Shown piece after piece: positions 51,701 to 59,743 of a stretch of DNA of 59,743 nt. This DNA is from CAZDVQ01 sp964508975 (GTDB lineage: Bacteria; Bacteroidota; Bacteroidia; Chitinophagales; Saprospiraceae). Every line of letters begins with the position of its first letter. The stretch's first letter is position 1. The position numbers and the translations under genes are program-made. Location: assembly GCA_964508975.1 (NCBI GenBank), contig CAZDVQ010000022.1:1-59743 (forward strand), written 5' to 3'. The notes under the pieces were generated by a model. That model had not been told where the DNA came from. It did no database searches and saw nothing but the letters and a program-made list of their open reading frames with translations.

Positions 51701-53365
51701 CTAATCTCTCCTTACGGCTTGCGCCTCTTTGAGCAAAAGTTCTTCGGCTTTATCGGGCGTGATATAACGATAGGCACCATTCCCCGAGTTCGCCACCTTT
51801 TGTAGAATCTTGGCCGTTTCAGCATCTTCTCGTTTGTTGAAGTAGAAAACGCTTAAAGCGATACCATCTTTGGCCGATTGTTTGATTCGGCGATAGTCGC
51901 TAGCTTCCAACTCAAACTTACCATCGGTTGCCAAGATGATGCGATTGTTGCCACCTTGTATAAAATTTTGTTGCGTGGTATTGTAGGCCAATGCCAGTCC
52001 AGCGCCAATATCAGATCGGCCTTTAACCTGGATGGAGTCAATTGTTTGTAGTATTTTCTGCTTGTACTTGGCCGAGGTGGGGGCCATGATCATTTCGGCT
52101 TTACCTGAATAGGTGATGATGGTAATATTATCCTCAACCCGCATCAAGCCCAGCAAGTATGCCATCGATTTTTTCAAAAGCGGCAGTTTTTCAGGGTCGG
52201 TCATCGATGCCGACACATCCAATAAGAACACTAAGTTATTGGTGGCAAAACCATCGAGGCTAGGTTTGGGTGGTAAGGCTGCCTGTGCGCGTGCCACGCT
52301 ATCTTGGCGTTGTTTGATGATGGCCATGAGTTGTTCGGGGTCGGGTAGGGGAGGCTCTTCCTCAGTTAGTATCTTGGGCATTTGTCGTTTAAAAATAGGT
52401 ACTTCATACATGAGGGCCAGTTTAGGCACTTCCAGGCTTTTGTTCAAGGCATTGATGCGAGCGGCAAGCCCAATTTTCGGCTGATTAAACAGCGTTAGCA
52501 TCTGTTCGTTGTGGAAGTAATAATTGGGGCCGTACAGCGTGAATTCGGCAGGGATATTCGGTTTTGCGTTCAGGGTTTGTACGACGCCACGCATCAATTC
52601 GACTTGTTGCTTAATATCGGAAACCGCTTGGAGTTGAGTTGCATTGAGCTGGCCCGACCAGGTATTGCGGTCGGCCTCCATTTGTTGTACAATAAGGGCC
52701 ATTTTCTGGCTCGTTTGGTTTAGATCGAGCGGTCGGTTATCGTACAAGCCTCGGAACAAGTCTTTGGCAGTCAGGCCTAAGTTGTGTAGGTGCTCCGCCA
52801 GAATAGCTTTTGGGCCTTTGGCCTGTGGAATATCGTATATAGCTAGGGCATCCCGGAGATTCCAACGGAGTTTCGTTTGCAAGATTTTCAGGTCGTAAAA
52901 CAGCACTTCACATCGTTTGATGCGGGTGTAGAAAAAGTCCATTTTAGGTTCTTGCTTGTAATTACCTTTATCGAGGTAATTGACCAATTCCTTGCGGATG
53001 CCAGCGAGTTCATCGCAGATGTTTTTGTATTTACCGAGCAACAGGTTACACTCGCCCCTGATTTCAGCATCAAGATATTGACTGGCTTCAATGCAGGCAC
53101 TGTAACGTTCTTCCACTTGGCCCAGTTCTGTAAATACGAGCAAGTTGCTACTGGTTAACGGTGTACTACTTTGTTTATCGAGGAACAGGTTCGCGTTGCG
53201 GTTTAGGAGTTCCAAGTCAAGTTGTAGCAACCTTATTTTATCCGAGCGGTCGTTAACGTAGCTGGTAAACAAGTCGAGCGTATTGATGGTGGCTTGCTCC
53301 AATTTGGGCTGGGAGAAGGCAGTGTAATAGTTAACGAGTAGTACAAGTGCTAAAAGGTATTTCAT
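51701..53365 (-). CDS. Secreted von Willebrand factor A-domain protein
   Basis: 554 residues from the ATG at 53365, which gives a signal peptide (MKYLLALVLLVNYYTAFSQ). The 19 residues of the longer frame would be heptamer repeat. The first ~370 residues are helical with no recognised motif. The C-terminal VWA domain has the metal-ion site DVSASMTD (Asp-x-Ser-x-Ser) and the blocks IGAGLALAYNTTQ and RIILATDGKFEL. VWA domains usually bind protein partners through the metal site. Location is periplasm or outer membrane; the role is unknown. Confidence 0.85.
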   Translation of the reverse strand: MKYLLALVLLVNYYTAFSQPKLEQATINTLDLFTSYVNDRSDKIRLLQLDLELLNRNANLFLDKQSSTPLTSSNLLVFTELGQVEERYSACIEASQYLDAEIRGECNLLLGKYKNICDELAGIRKELVNYLDKGNYKQEPKMDFFYTRIKRCEVLFYDLKILQTKLRWNLRDALAIYDIPQAKGPKAILAEHLHNLGLTAKDLFRGLYDNRPLDLNQTSQKMALIVQQMEADRNTWSGQLNATQLQAVSDIKQQVELMRGVVQTLNAKPNIPAEFTLYGPNYYFHNEQMLTLFNQPKIGLAARINALNKSLEVPKLALMYEVPIFKRQMPKILTEEEPPLPDPEQLMAIIKQRQDSVARAQAALPPKPSLDGFATNNLVFLLDVSASMTDPEKLPLLKKSMAYLLGLMRVEDNITIITYSGKAEMIMAPTSAKYKQKILQTIDSIQVKGRSDIGAGLALAYNTTQQNFIQGGNNRIILATDGKFELEASDYRRIKQSAKDGIALSVFYFNKREDAETAKILQKVANSGNGAYRYITPDKAEELLLKEAQAVRRD

Positions 53366-53393
53366 TTTCGAGTTGGTAGTTGGTAGTTGATAG
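53366..53393. repeat. Heptamer repeat (GTTGGTA)n at the VWA-gene start
   Basis: AGTTGGT-AGTTGGT-AGTTGAT in 7-bp register next to the start codon of the VWA gene. Confidence 0.7.
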
Positions 53394-53477
53394 ATTGTCT
53401 TTTTATTAAATATTCGGTCCAATCACATCTGTGTTGAATATAGTAACTAACTTTGAGCCAAAATTAATAAGTTTCGC

Positions 53478-53837
53478 TTGGCTGGCTCGATTAAAAATTT
53501 TAGGCAACTCATCGCATGGCAAAAGGCCAAGGCACTGGCAGTACTCATTTACGAGATTACGAAGCAGTATCCTAGGGAAGAGCTGTTCGGGATGGTCGCA
53601 CAGCTACGAAGGGCAGCGGTTTCTGTACCCAGCAATATAGCGGAGGGCCAAGGGCGGAATACAGCGGGGGAATTCAAGCAATTCCTCGGTATCGCTAAGG
53701 GTTCAATGGCCGAGTTAATCACGTTAATAGATTTGTCGAAGGACTTAAAGTATATAGACCAGATTAAATACGATGAAGTAATGCAGCATTGCGAAGAAGT
53801 ATATAAACTGGTGAACGGTCTTTTGAAATCTTTATAA
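53478..53837 (+). CDS. Four-helix-bundle protein (23S rRNA intervening-sequence family)
   Basis: 119 residues. The family pattern is clear: FRQLIAWQKAKALAVLIYEIT, LFGMVAQLRRAAVSVPSNIAEG, EFKQFLGIAKGSMAEL, and a final amphipathic helix. It appears to start at TTG (53478); no in-frame ATG precedes the conserved part. Such genes were first seen inside 23S rRNA intervening sequences but are common as free genes. Function unknown. Confidence 0.85.
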   Translation: MAGSIKNFRQLIAWQKAKALAVLIYEITKQYPREELFGMVAQLRRAAVSVPSNIAEGQGRNTAGEFKQFLGIAKGSMAELITLIDLSKDLKYIDQIKYDEVMQHCEEVYKLVNGLLKSL

Positions 53838-53872
53838 ACTATCAACTACAAACTACCAACTATCAACTACCA
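53836..53872. repeat. Heptamer repeat (ACTATCA/ACTACCA) between two genes
   Basis: ACTATCA, ACTACAA, ACTACCA, ACTATCA, ACTACCA fill the whole 38-bp space up to the ATG at 53876. Confidence 0.9.
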
Positions 53873-53875
53873 AAT

Positions 53876-55084
53876 ATGAACATCCTAATCATCGGTGCCG
53901 GCGGAGTCGGCAATGTAGTGGCCAAAAAATGTGCCATGAACCCTGCTGTTTTTACACAGATTACTTTGGCGAGCCGTACCAAGTCAAAATGCGATAAAAT
54001 CGCCGAAGATGCGGCAGGCTTAGGTACCCCAATTCAGACGGCACAAGTTGATGCCGACAATGTGCCTGAGCTCATCGCACTCATCGAAAAGGTAAAACCT
54101 TTCATGGTGCTTAACGTGGCCTTGCCTTACCAAGATTTGACCATCATGGATGCTTGTCTGGCTACTGGGGTTCACTACCTCGACACCGCCAATTACGAGC
54201 CGAAAGACGTGGCCAAGTTCGAATATTCTTGGCAATGGGCTTACCAAGAGCGTTTCAAGGAAAAGGGCCTCATGGCCTTGTTGGGCTGTGGCTTCGACCC
54301 CGGTGTGACGCAGGTATTTACCGCCTACGCCAACAAGCATTACTTCAACGAAATGCATTACTTGGATATTATCGACTGTAACGCCGGCGATCACGGTAAA
54401 GCATTCGCTACCAACTTCAACCCCGAAATCAATATCCGCGAGATTACCCAGCCAGGTCGTTACTGGGAAAATGGCGAGTGGGTTGAAATCCCCGCCATGT
54501 CTATCCACAAACCTATCGAGTACCCGAACGTAGGCCCTAAAGAGTCGTACGTGTTGTACCACGAAGAATTGGAGTCCTTGGTTAAAAACTTCCCTAGCTT
54601 GAAACGGGCGCGGTTCTGGATGACCTTTGGCCAGCAGTATATCACACACCTCAACGTGTTGCAAAATGTTGGCATGACCAGCATCGAGCCGGTTAAATTC
54701 AAGGGTATCGACATCGTACCGCTGGAGTTTTTGAAAGCAGTATTGCCAGAACCAGGTAGCCTCGGCGAGAACTACTCCGGTGAGACTTCAATCGGTTGTC
54801 AAATCCGTGGTATCGGTAAAGATGGCCAGGAAACCACTTATTTCGTGTGGAACAACTGCAAGCACCAAGATGCCTACAACGAGGTTCAAGCACAAGGCGT
54901 TAGCTACACCACCGGCGTTCCAGCCATGATTGGCGCCATGTTGATGATGACCAACCCCGAGTGGATGAAACCAGGCGTTTGGAACTGCGAGCAACTCAAT
55001 CCAGATCCATTCATGGCCGAGCTCAACAAGCATGGCTTACCTTGGCACGAGGCCGTCAACCAGCCACTTTCTGTAGAACTATAA
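53876..55084 (+). CDS. Carboxynorspermidine synthase (saccharopine-dehydrogenase family)
   Basis: 402 residues. Rossmann start ILIIGAGGVGNVVAKKCA, then ITLASRTKSKCDKIAE, VLNVALPYQDLTIMDACL, GVHYLDTANYEP and LLGCGFDPGVTQVF. The length (~400) and C-terminal blocks (AMLMMTNPEWMKPGVWNCEQ, HGLPWHEAV) match the enzyme that makes carboxy(nor)spermidine from aspartate semialdehyde and a diamine, the first step of the alternative spermidine route. The decarboxylase partner is not in the window. Confidence 0.92.
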   Translation: MNILIIGAGGVGNVVAKKCAMNPAVFTQITLASRTKSKCDKIAEDAAGLGTPIQTAQVDADNVPELIALIEKVKPFMVLNVALPYQDLTIMDACLATGVHYLDTANYEPKDVAKFEYSWQWAYQERFKEKGLMALLGCGFDPGVTQVFTAYANKHYFNEMHYLDIIDCNAGDHGKAFATNFNPEINIREITQPGRYWENGEWVEIPAMSIHKPIEYPNVGPKESYVLYHEELESLVKNFPSLKRARFWMTFGQQYITHLNVLQNVGMTSIEPVKFKGIDIVPLEFLKAVLPEPGSLGENYSGETSIGCQIRGIGKDGQETTYFVWNNCKHQDAYNEVQAQGVSYTTGVPAMIGAMLMMTNPEWMKPGVWNCEQLNPDPFMAELNKHGLPWHEAVNQPLSVEL

Positions 55085-55141
55085 GGTATTAATCAAATAC
55101 AAATTTTAGCTAAAATGGCTTTATGCCTTTAGCTAATTATT

Positions 55142-55275
55142 AGGGCACATCGGCAGCCGCGTCAGCGGCTGCCGTCGCTCCCTTCCGGGGTTCGCTGTTC
55201 GCTCCGTGCTGCGCACCGCCTGCTGCGCAGGCGCCCTCCAGGCAGCTTGTGCGACGGCGGCTGGGCCGCCGTTGA
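55142..55275 (+). repeat. GC-rich multi-hairpin dispersed repeat, copy 14
   Basis: Hairpins GGCAGCCGC-GTCA-GCGGCTGCC, GTGC-TGC-GCAC and GCCTGC-TGC-GCAGGC, then CAGGCAGCTTGTGCG and a further GGCGGC/GCCGCC pair. It begins about 60 bp after the carboxynorspermidine synthase gene. Confidence 0.85.
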
Positions 55276-55475
55276 GCAAAAACAAAACAGCTTATACATA
55301 AAATAGCTGTTTACGCTGCAAGCAAAATGTAGTGCTTGCAACCATTATGAAGTGAGTGGAGTCTAATTTCATGCGTACTGTTTAGATGTAGGCAAATGCA
55401 TGATTTTAAGTACTACTTTTCCTAAAGTCTTTCTGTCAAATGCTATAAAAAAGCGGGGCCAGTCGGCTGTCCTTT

Positions 55476-55594
55476 GCGTTAGGGATTGGAGCGGGCGCCG
55501 GAGGCGCTCCCGACGCGCGAAGCGCTAGGGACAAGCTCGCGCAGCCGCGCAAAGCCCGACGGGGGCTGGGGACCAGCGCCCGGAACGCCCCAAA
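55476..55594 (-). repeat. GC-rich multi-hairpin dispersed repeat, copy 15 (inverted)
   Basis: Minus-strand start TTTTGGGGCGTTCCG, end CAATCCCTAACGC, with GGAGCGGGCGCC / GGCGCTCCC as one pair. Together with copy 14 it makes up much of the 788-bp non-coding stretch 55085-55872; the rest of that stretch is AT-rich and I see no gene in it. Confidence 0.85.
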
Positions 55595-55792
55595 AATCAT
55601 GGTAAAATACATGAATAATGGCGTGATGGATAGCGTTTTAAAAAGGGGAATAATTTAAAATCATCCGTGTAATGTAACATGGCAACAGTTTTCTCGTATG
55701 TTGGATTGCACGAAAGTATAGGTACTCGTATCCGTGAGAAAACGTTCAAGGATAAAATCTTGTAGAATGTCACGTATATGAATATTTATATA

Positions 55793-55800
55793 TATTTTTG
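55793..55800 (+). promoter_or_regulatory. Possible -7 element of the giant surface-protein gene
   Basis: TATTTTTG matches TAnnTTTG, 73 bp before the ATG at 55873. No TTTG lies at the right distance upstream. Confidence 0.35.
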
Positions 55801-55872
55801 CGCAAAATGTTTGGGGACCACAGAAACATGTAATTGGATAAAACACCTGATTTTCTATTAATTGCACAACAT

Positions 55873-58800
55873 ATGTTTATTAGAACTTTACAATTTAAAA
55901 CCCTTTGGCTAGGAATCGTTGCTTTAATGCTGGTAGCCTCGGCTCAAGCACAATGCCCAACCGGCTACGAAAAAGCACCTTCCAGTTTTTCCTTGATGGT
56001 AAACGGTGATTTTGCTGTTCAAGCGGGGACTACCCCTAGCCCGGGTATTCTTACCACTACACCTGCTGTGACGCCTGGACCACTTTTCGGTCCTTTGTCA
56101 TTTTACAGCCAAGCTGGTCGGAATACCAACGGATTATACTCTCCGGCCAACAACGGTGGCCCTAGTAACCCGGGGTTCGACAACACCTTCTCTTTGCAAT
56201 CAACGAGCATTCCTCCTGGCTCATGGTTTGGCGTGGATAATGCCAATACCTTCCCTGGAGACCCTGCCAATGGTGTAAGTGCAGTTTCTACTTGGTATTA
56301 CTCCAACGGTAATTATTTTTCGAATCAGGAATATGTACTTTGGGGCCAACAAGTATCAGGCTTGGTCATTGGCAAAACATACACGTTCTACGCCTATGTG
56401 AATAATATCGCTGAGCCACCAGCAAACTTACCAGACGATCCCCGCATTCGTTTGAGAATGGGCGGCAACCCAGGTTTGCCAGATGGTACTCAGGTAGCAC
56501 CGCAACTCCCGACACCCTATTTAGAGTTGACGGAAGTTTTATGCGCTACTACCCAGCCCTTAGGTGGTTGGGTTCGTATTGAACATACATTTACCGCGAC
56601 TTCTACGACAGAAACCTTCAAAGTTACCAGTGCCGCTACCGGCATTACGGGCGACGACTTCGGCTTAACGGCCATCGGCCTTGTAGAATGTCGTCCGCTA
56701 GTAACTGCTAGCTCCAATAGCCCAGTTTGTCAAGGTTCAAGCTTAACCTTAACGGCATCTACTGCTGCAGCCGGAACAATGACCTACGCTTGGTCTGGTC
56801 CTAACGGATATACTGCAACAGGCGCATCGGTAACTCGTGCCGGTATGACTCTTGCCGATTATGGTGTTTACACGGTAACTATTACCGACGCCTTAGGTGC
56901 ATCCAGCACGGCTACCGTATCGGTAGCAGAGCAGACGGTTGGTTGTGGTAATCCATGTACTGACGGCGCCGCCGCTGGCATACCTACTGCCAACGACCCC
57001 GATGCCGACGGTATAAACAATGTCTGTGACCTCGACGATGATAACGATGGCGTACTTGACGCAGTGGAGTGTGGAGTTACATGTAGTGACCCATTTGTAA
57101 ACGGGGGCTTTGAAAATACTATTCCTATTTTACCTTTAGGTGGTCAAACCATTACAGCAGCTTCAAATGTTCCAGGGTGGCAAACCACGGAAAACTTTAA
57201 TGGTTTTCCAGAAATAGAAATTTGGAGTACAGGGTTTCTTGGGGTTCCAGCGGCAGAAGGCAATCAATTTGCCGAGTTAAATGCGTATACCAATGGCACT
57301 TTGTACCAAACTTTTTGTTTAAATGGTGCTTCAGGTGTTGTTAACTGGTCGTTACAACACAGGGGCAGAGGCGGTGTAGACGTTGCTGCCGTCAAGTTTG
57401 GTCCAGACTTAGCTTCAGCTATCGCTTCGGCTCCAGCTGCAACACTCACGACGGGTACTAGCGCCTGGCAAACCTATTCAGGCACCTATACCATTCCCGC
57501 CGGTCAAACCACTTTAGTCATTGCCTTCCAGGCAATCTCTACAGGGTCAGGTGATATTTCAGTAGGTAACTTTCTGGACGACATTGAAGTTCAAATAGTT
57601 CAAGGCTGTATAGATACCGACCTAGATGGTATTGTTAATTCATTAGACTTGGATTCTGATAACGATGGTTGTTCTGACGCATTTGAAGCAAGTGTAACTG
57701 GTGCTACACCATCTACAAGTGTAGTTTCGGGTCCCTATGGCAACAATGGCTTATCCAATGCTTTAGAAACCAATGATTCACCAACGGCCAATACAACTTA
57801 TACAAATACTTATTTGGCTAACGCATTGAATGCTAGTATAGTGGCTTGTCCCGAAATTTGCGGCAATGGTATAGACGACGACGGCGACGGTATTATTGAC
57901 CTTGCCGACCCAGATTGCCGTCCACTCTGTAGTGGTACTTCAGGTAATATCTTGATTAACCCTGATTTTGAGCAGCCTGTTTCTCCTGTAGGTAATAACA
58001 TACTTACTTGGCCTATTCCAGGTTGGACGGGTATCGGTACCAACCCAAATGTTGTTCGGACTGATGGTGTGTTTTCTGGAGGAGGACCTTTATTGTCTCA
58101 AAACGGTAGTCAATACCTTGACATCGCCAATGGTTCTGCCGACTTCTGGCAAGAATTCTCTTTCTCTTGTAATGTGCGCGTTTTCTTTTCTGGTTACTTC
58201 TCCGTCAGGGATAACACGCCTTCGAATGGTAGAATTGATATTTATCGTGTAGATACAGTTGGTGGTCCACTCATCGTGGCAAGCTCAAACCAGCTCAACA
58301 TGCCTAATACTGCGAATGTATGGTATCTTGCTAGCGGCACTGCCGTGCTTGTTCCTGGTACTTATCGCTTCCAAATTTCAATGGGCGACTTCAGTAACTT
58401 CGACAACGCTTGTTTCTCTTTCGATGATCCAGGTGTAGCTACAGGTACTTATGGCCCGGTATGTTCAAATGGTGCTAACGTAACCCTGACAGGTACCCCA
58501 ACCAATGCTTTTGGTACTTGGTCTGGTACGGGAGTTACCAATAATGGTAACGGTACGGCATCGTTTAATCCTACAGGGCTCCAAGGCCAGACAATTACGG
58601 TTCGCTACAGGTATATTAATGCTAGTGGCATAGGATGTACCGAGTTAACTACCATTGTCGTTCAGAATTGCTTCACCATCAATGCTCTAAACGACAACTT
58701 CTCTGCAAGCCCAATTACAGGCCCAACTGGTGGTACCACTGCTAGTGTATTTGGCAATAATGGCGCAGGTCCTGACCTCGCCGATGGCAGCCCTGCGACG

Positions 58801-59743
58801 AATGCTAATATCGACAATAATATTCAAATCGTCAATAACGGCGGCTTAACAGGAACAACCATCAATACAGATGGTACTATAAATGTTCCAGCTGGCTTCG
58901 CCGAAGGCACCTATAGTGTAACCTATGCTATATGCTTGACGGTTGATAATACGATTTGTGATACTGCTGTAGCTACTATTGCGATTGCTGTAAATAATCC
59001 ACCAACCGTTGTCGACAACTCGGCAACTACTAACGAAGATTCCCCTGTAACTTTCTCTGTTACCGGAAATGACAGCGACGTTGACGGCTCAATCGACCCA
59101 TCAACCCTCGACCTTGACCCTGCAACACCTGGCCAACAAACTACCTTTACCATCACAGGCCAAGGTACGTTCACAGCTAACACGACTACAGGTGAAGTTA
59201 CTTTCACTCCTGTGACAAACTTCAATGGTCCGGTAAACACCACGCCATACTCGGTATGTGACAACGGTACACCGCTGCCCGCACAATGTGGTCAAGCGAA
59301 CATCAACGTAACGGTTACAGCTGTTAACGATACTCCAGTAGCTGGCGATGATGCCGCCACAACCAATGAAGATACACCTGTAACCTTCTCGCTCTCTGGT
59401 AACGATACAGATCTTGATGGGAATGTTGTACCGGGTTCAATCGACATTGACCCAACAACTCCAGGCCAGCAAACGAGCTTCACGGTTCCAGGCCAAGGTA
59501 CCTTCACCGTGAACACGACCACGGGCGAGGTTACCTTCGCTCCTGTGACCAACTTCAACGGTCCGGTAACTACCGTAACTTACACGATCTGTGATGATGG
59601 CACGCCACTGCCTGCGCAATGCGACCAAGCGAATATCAACGTTACAGTAACTGCTGTAAACGATGCTCCAACCATTGTAGATAACTCAGCAAGCACCAAC
59701 GAAGATACACCAGTAACTTTCTCTGTTACCGGTAACGACAGCG
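55873..59743 (+). CDS. Giant secreted repeat protein, 5' part (runs off the window)
   Basis: 1290 residues are visible without a stop. Signal peptide 1-27 (LGIVALMLVASAQAQ). Then a carbohydrate-binding-like beta-sandwich region (30-275) and an Ig/PKD-like segment (SSNSPVCQGSSLTLTAS, about 277-360). Three calcium-binding DxDxDG clusters of thrombospondin type-3 style follow (DPDADGINNVCDLDDDNDG; DTDLDGIVNSLDLDSDNDG; NGIDDDGDGIIDLADPDC), separated by beta-sandwich modules. From residue 1041 on there are tandem ~110-residue cadherin/VCBS-like repeats (NEDTPVTFSVTGND, TTGEVTFTPVTNFNGPV). Two full repeats and the start of a third are in view, with 330- and 333-bp spacing. An adhesin or cell-surface role with export by type IX secretion is likely, but the C-terminal sorting domain is not visible. 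Confidence 0.9.
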   Translation, partial: MFIRTLQFKTLWLGIVALMLVASAQAQCPTGYEKAPSSFSLMVNGDFAVQAGTTPSPGILTTTPAVTPGPLFGPLSFYSQAGRNTNGLYSPANNGGPSNPGFDNTFSLQSTSIPPGSWFGVDNANTFPGDPANGVSAVSTWYYSNGNYFSNQEYVLWGQQVSGLVIGKTYTFYAYVNNIAEPPANLPDDPRIRLRMGGNPGLPDGTQVAPQLPTPYLELTEVLCATTQPLGGWVRIEHTFTATSTTETFKVTSAATGITGDDFGLTAIGLVECRPLVTASSNSPVCQGSSLTLTASTAAAGTMTYAWSGPNGYTATGASVTRAGMTLADYGVYTVTITDALGASSTATVSVAEQTVGCGNPCTDGAAAGIPTANDPDADGINNVCDLDDDNDGVLDAVECGVTCSDPFVNGGFENTIPILPLGGQTITAASNVPGWQTTENFNGFPEIEIWSTGFLGVPAAEGNQFAELNAYTNGTLYQTFCLNGASGVVNWSLQHRGRGGVDVAAVKFGPDLASAIASAPAATLTTGTSAWQTYSGTYTIPAGQTTLVIAFQAISTGSGDISVGNFLDDIEVQIVQGCIDTDLDGIVNSLDLDSDNDGCSDAFEASVTGATPSTSVVSGPYGNNGLSNALETNDSPTANTTYTNTYLANALNASIVACPEICGNGIDDDGDGIIDLADPDCRPLCSGTSGNILINPDFEQPVSPVGNNILTWPIPGWTGIGTNPNVVRTDGVFSGGGPLLSQNGSQYLDIANGSADFWQEFSFSCNVRVFFSGYFSVRDNTPSNGRIDIYRVDTVGGPLIVASSNQLNMPNTANVWYLASGTAVLVPGTYRFQISMGDFSNFDNACFSFDDPGVATGTYGPVCSNGANVTLTGTPTNAFGTWSGTGVTNNGNGTASFNPTGLQGQTITVRYRYINASGIGCTELTTIVVQNCFTINALNDNFSASPITGPTGGTTASVFGNNGAGPDLADGSPATNANIDNNIQIVNNGGLTGTTINTDGTINVPAGFAEGTYSVTYAICLTVDNTICDTAVATIAIAVNNPPTVVDNSATTNEDSPVTFSVTGNDSDVDGSIDPSTLDLDPATPGQQTTFTITGQGTFTANTTTGEVTFTPVTNFNGPVNTTPYSVCDNGTPLPAQCGQANINVTVTAVNDTPVAGDDAATTNEDTPVTFSLSGNDTDLDGNVVPGSIDIDPTTPGQQTSFTVPGQGTFTVNTTTGEVTFAPVTNFNGPVTTVTYTICDDGTPLPAQCDQANINVTVTAVNDAPTIVDNSASTNEDTPVTFSVTGNDS

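Overview
The window is a chromosomal scaffold piece from an environmental member of the Bacteroidota. The evidence is a PorE-like type IX secretion protein, TonB-dependent receptors under vitamin riboswitches, a BtuG-like surface propeller lipoprotein, many outer-membrane barrel and OmpA proteins, a neutral ceramidase, the order tRNA(Thr-Tyr-Gly-Thr)-tuf-tRNA(Trp)-secE-nusG-rplKAJL-rpoBC, and promoters of the TTTG-N17..22-TAnnTTTG kind. A run of exactly 100 N (1964-2063) inside a heptamer tandem repeat marks an assembly gap.

Layout. 1-5.4 kb: the 5' part of apbE (minus strand, cut by the left edge), a secreted beta-rich protein, a heptamer tandem repeat with the gap, an outer-membrane protein and a neutral ceramidase. 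5.4-11.3 kb: a type VI-B CRISPR locus, made of cas13b (1074 aa, both HEPN RxxxxH motifs intact) and a 23-repeat array. No cas1, cas2, csx27 or csx28 is present. A DUF559 nuclease gene sits upstream between two direct copies of a ~110-bp repeat, and a third copy lies inverted just past the array. 11.5-14.9 kb: cobalamin riboswitch, BtuB-like receptor, BtuG-like lipoprotein. 15-20.6 kb: outer-membrane protein, PorE-like protein, aroQ, an alpha/beta hydrolase and an Rpn-like nuclease. 20.7-23.5 kb: TPP riboswitch and TonB receptor. 23.8-26.7 kb: a minus-strand lipoprotein/OmpA cluster. 26.8-35.9 kb: a GCS2-CBS fusion, a CmpB-like membrane protein, ffh, a CpeT-like lipoprotein, an NTF2-like protein, an AT-rich orphan, TetR, a Xer recombinase and a short hibernation factor. 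36-49.7 kb: tRNAs, tuf and the secE-to-rpoC cluster. 50-55.1 kb: rimM, hemE, a VWA protein, a four-helix-bundle protein and carboxynorspermidine synthase. 55.9 kb to the right edge: a giant secreted repeat protein that runs off the window.

The spaces between genes are unusually structured. At least 15 copies of a GC-rich element, about 100-150 bp long, occur in both orientations. Each has two or three hairpins whose stems differ in sequence from copy to copy but stay paired. One copy lies between rpoB and rpoC, and one lies inside the signal-peptide region of an OmpA gene. A second family is MITE-like, with perfect 13-14 bp terminal inverted repeats (four copies, 52-160 bp). A third is the repeat around the DUF559/cas13b locus. 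In addition, at least ten gene borders carry tandem repeats that always have a 7-bp period but differ in sequence. The covarying hairpin family, the heptamers and the repeat-flanked cas13b island are the most interesting observations; cas13b/VI-B itself is a known system type.
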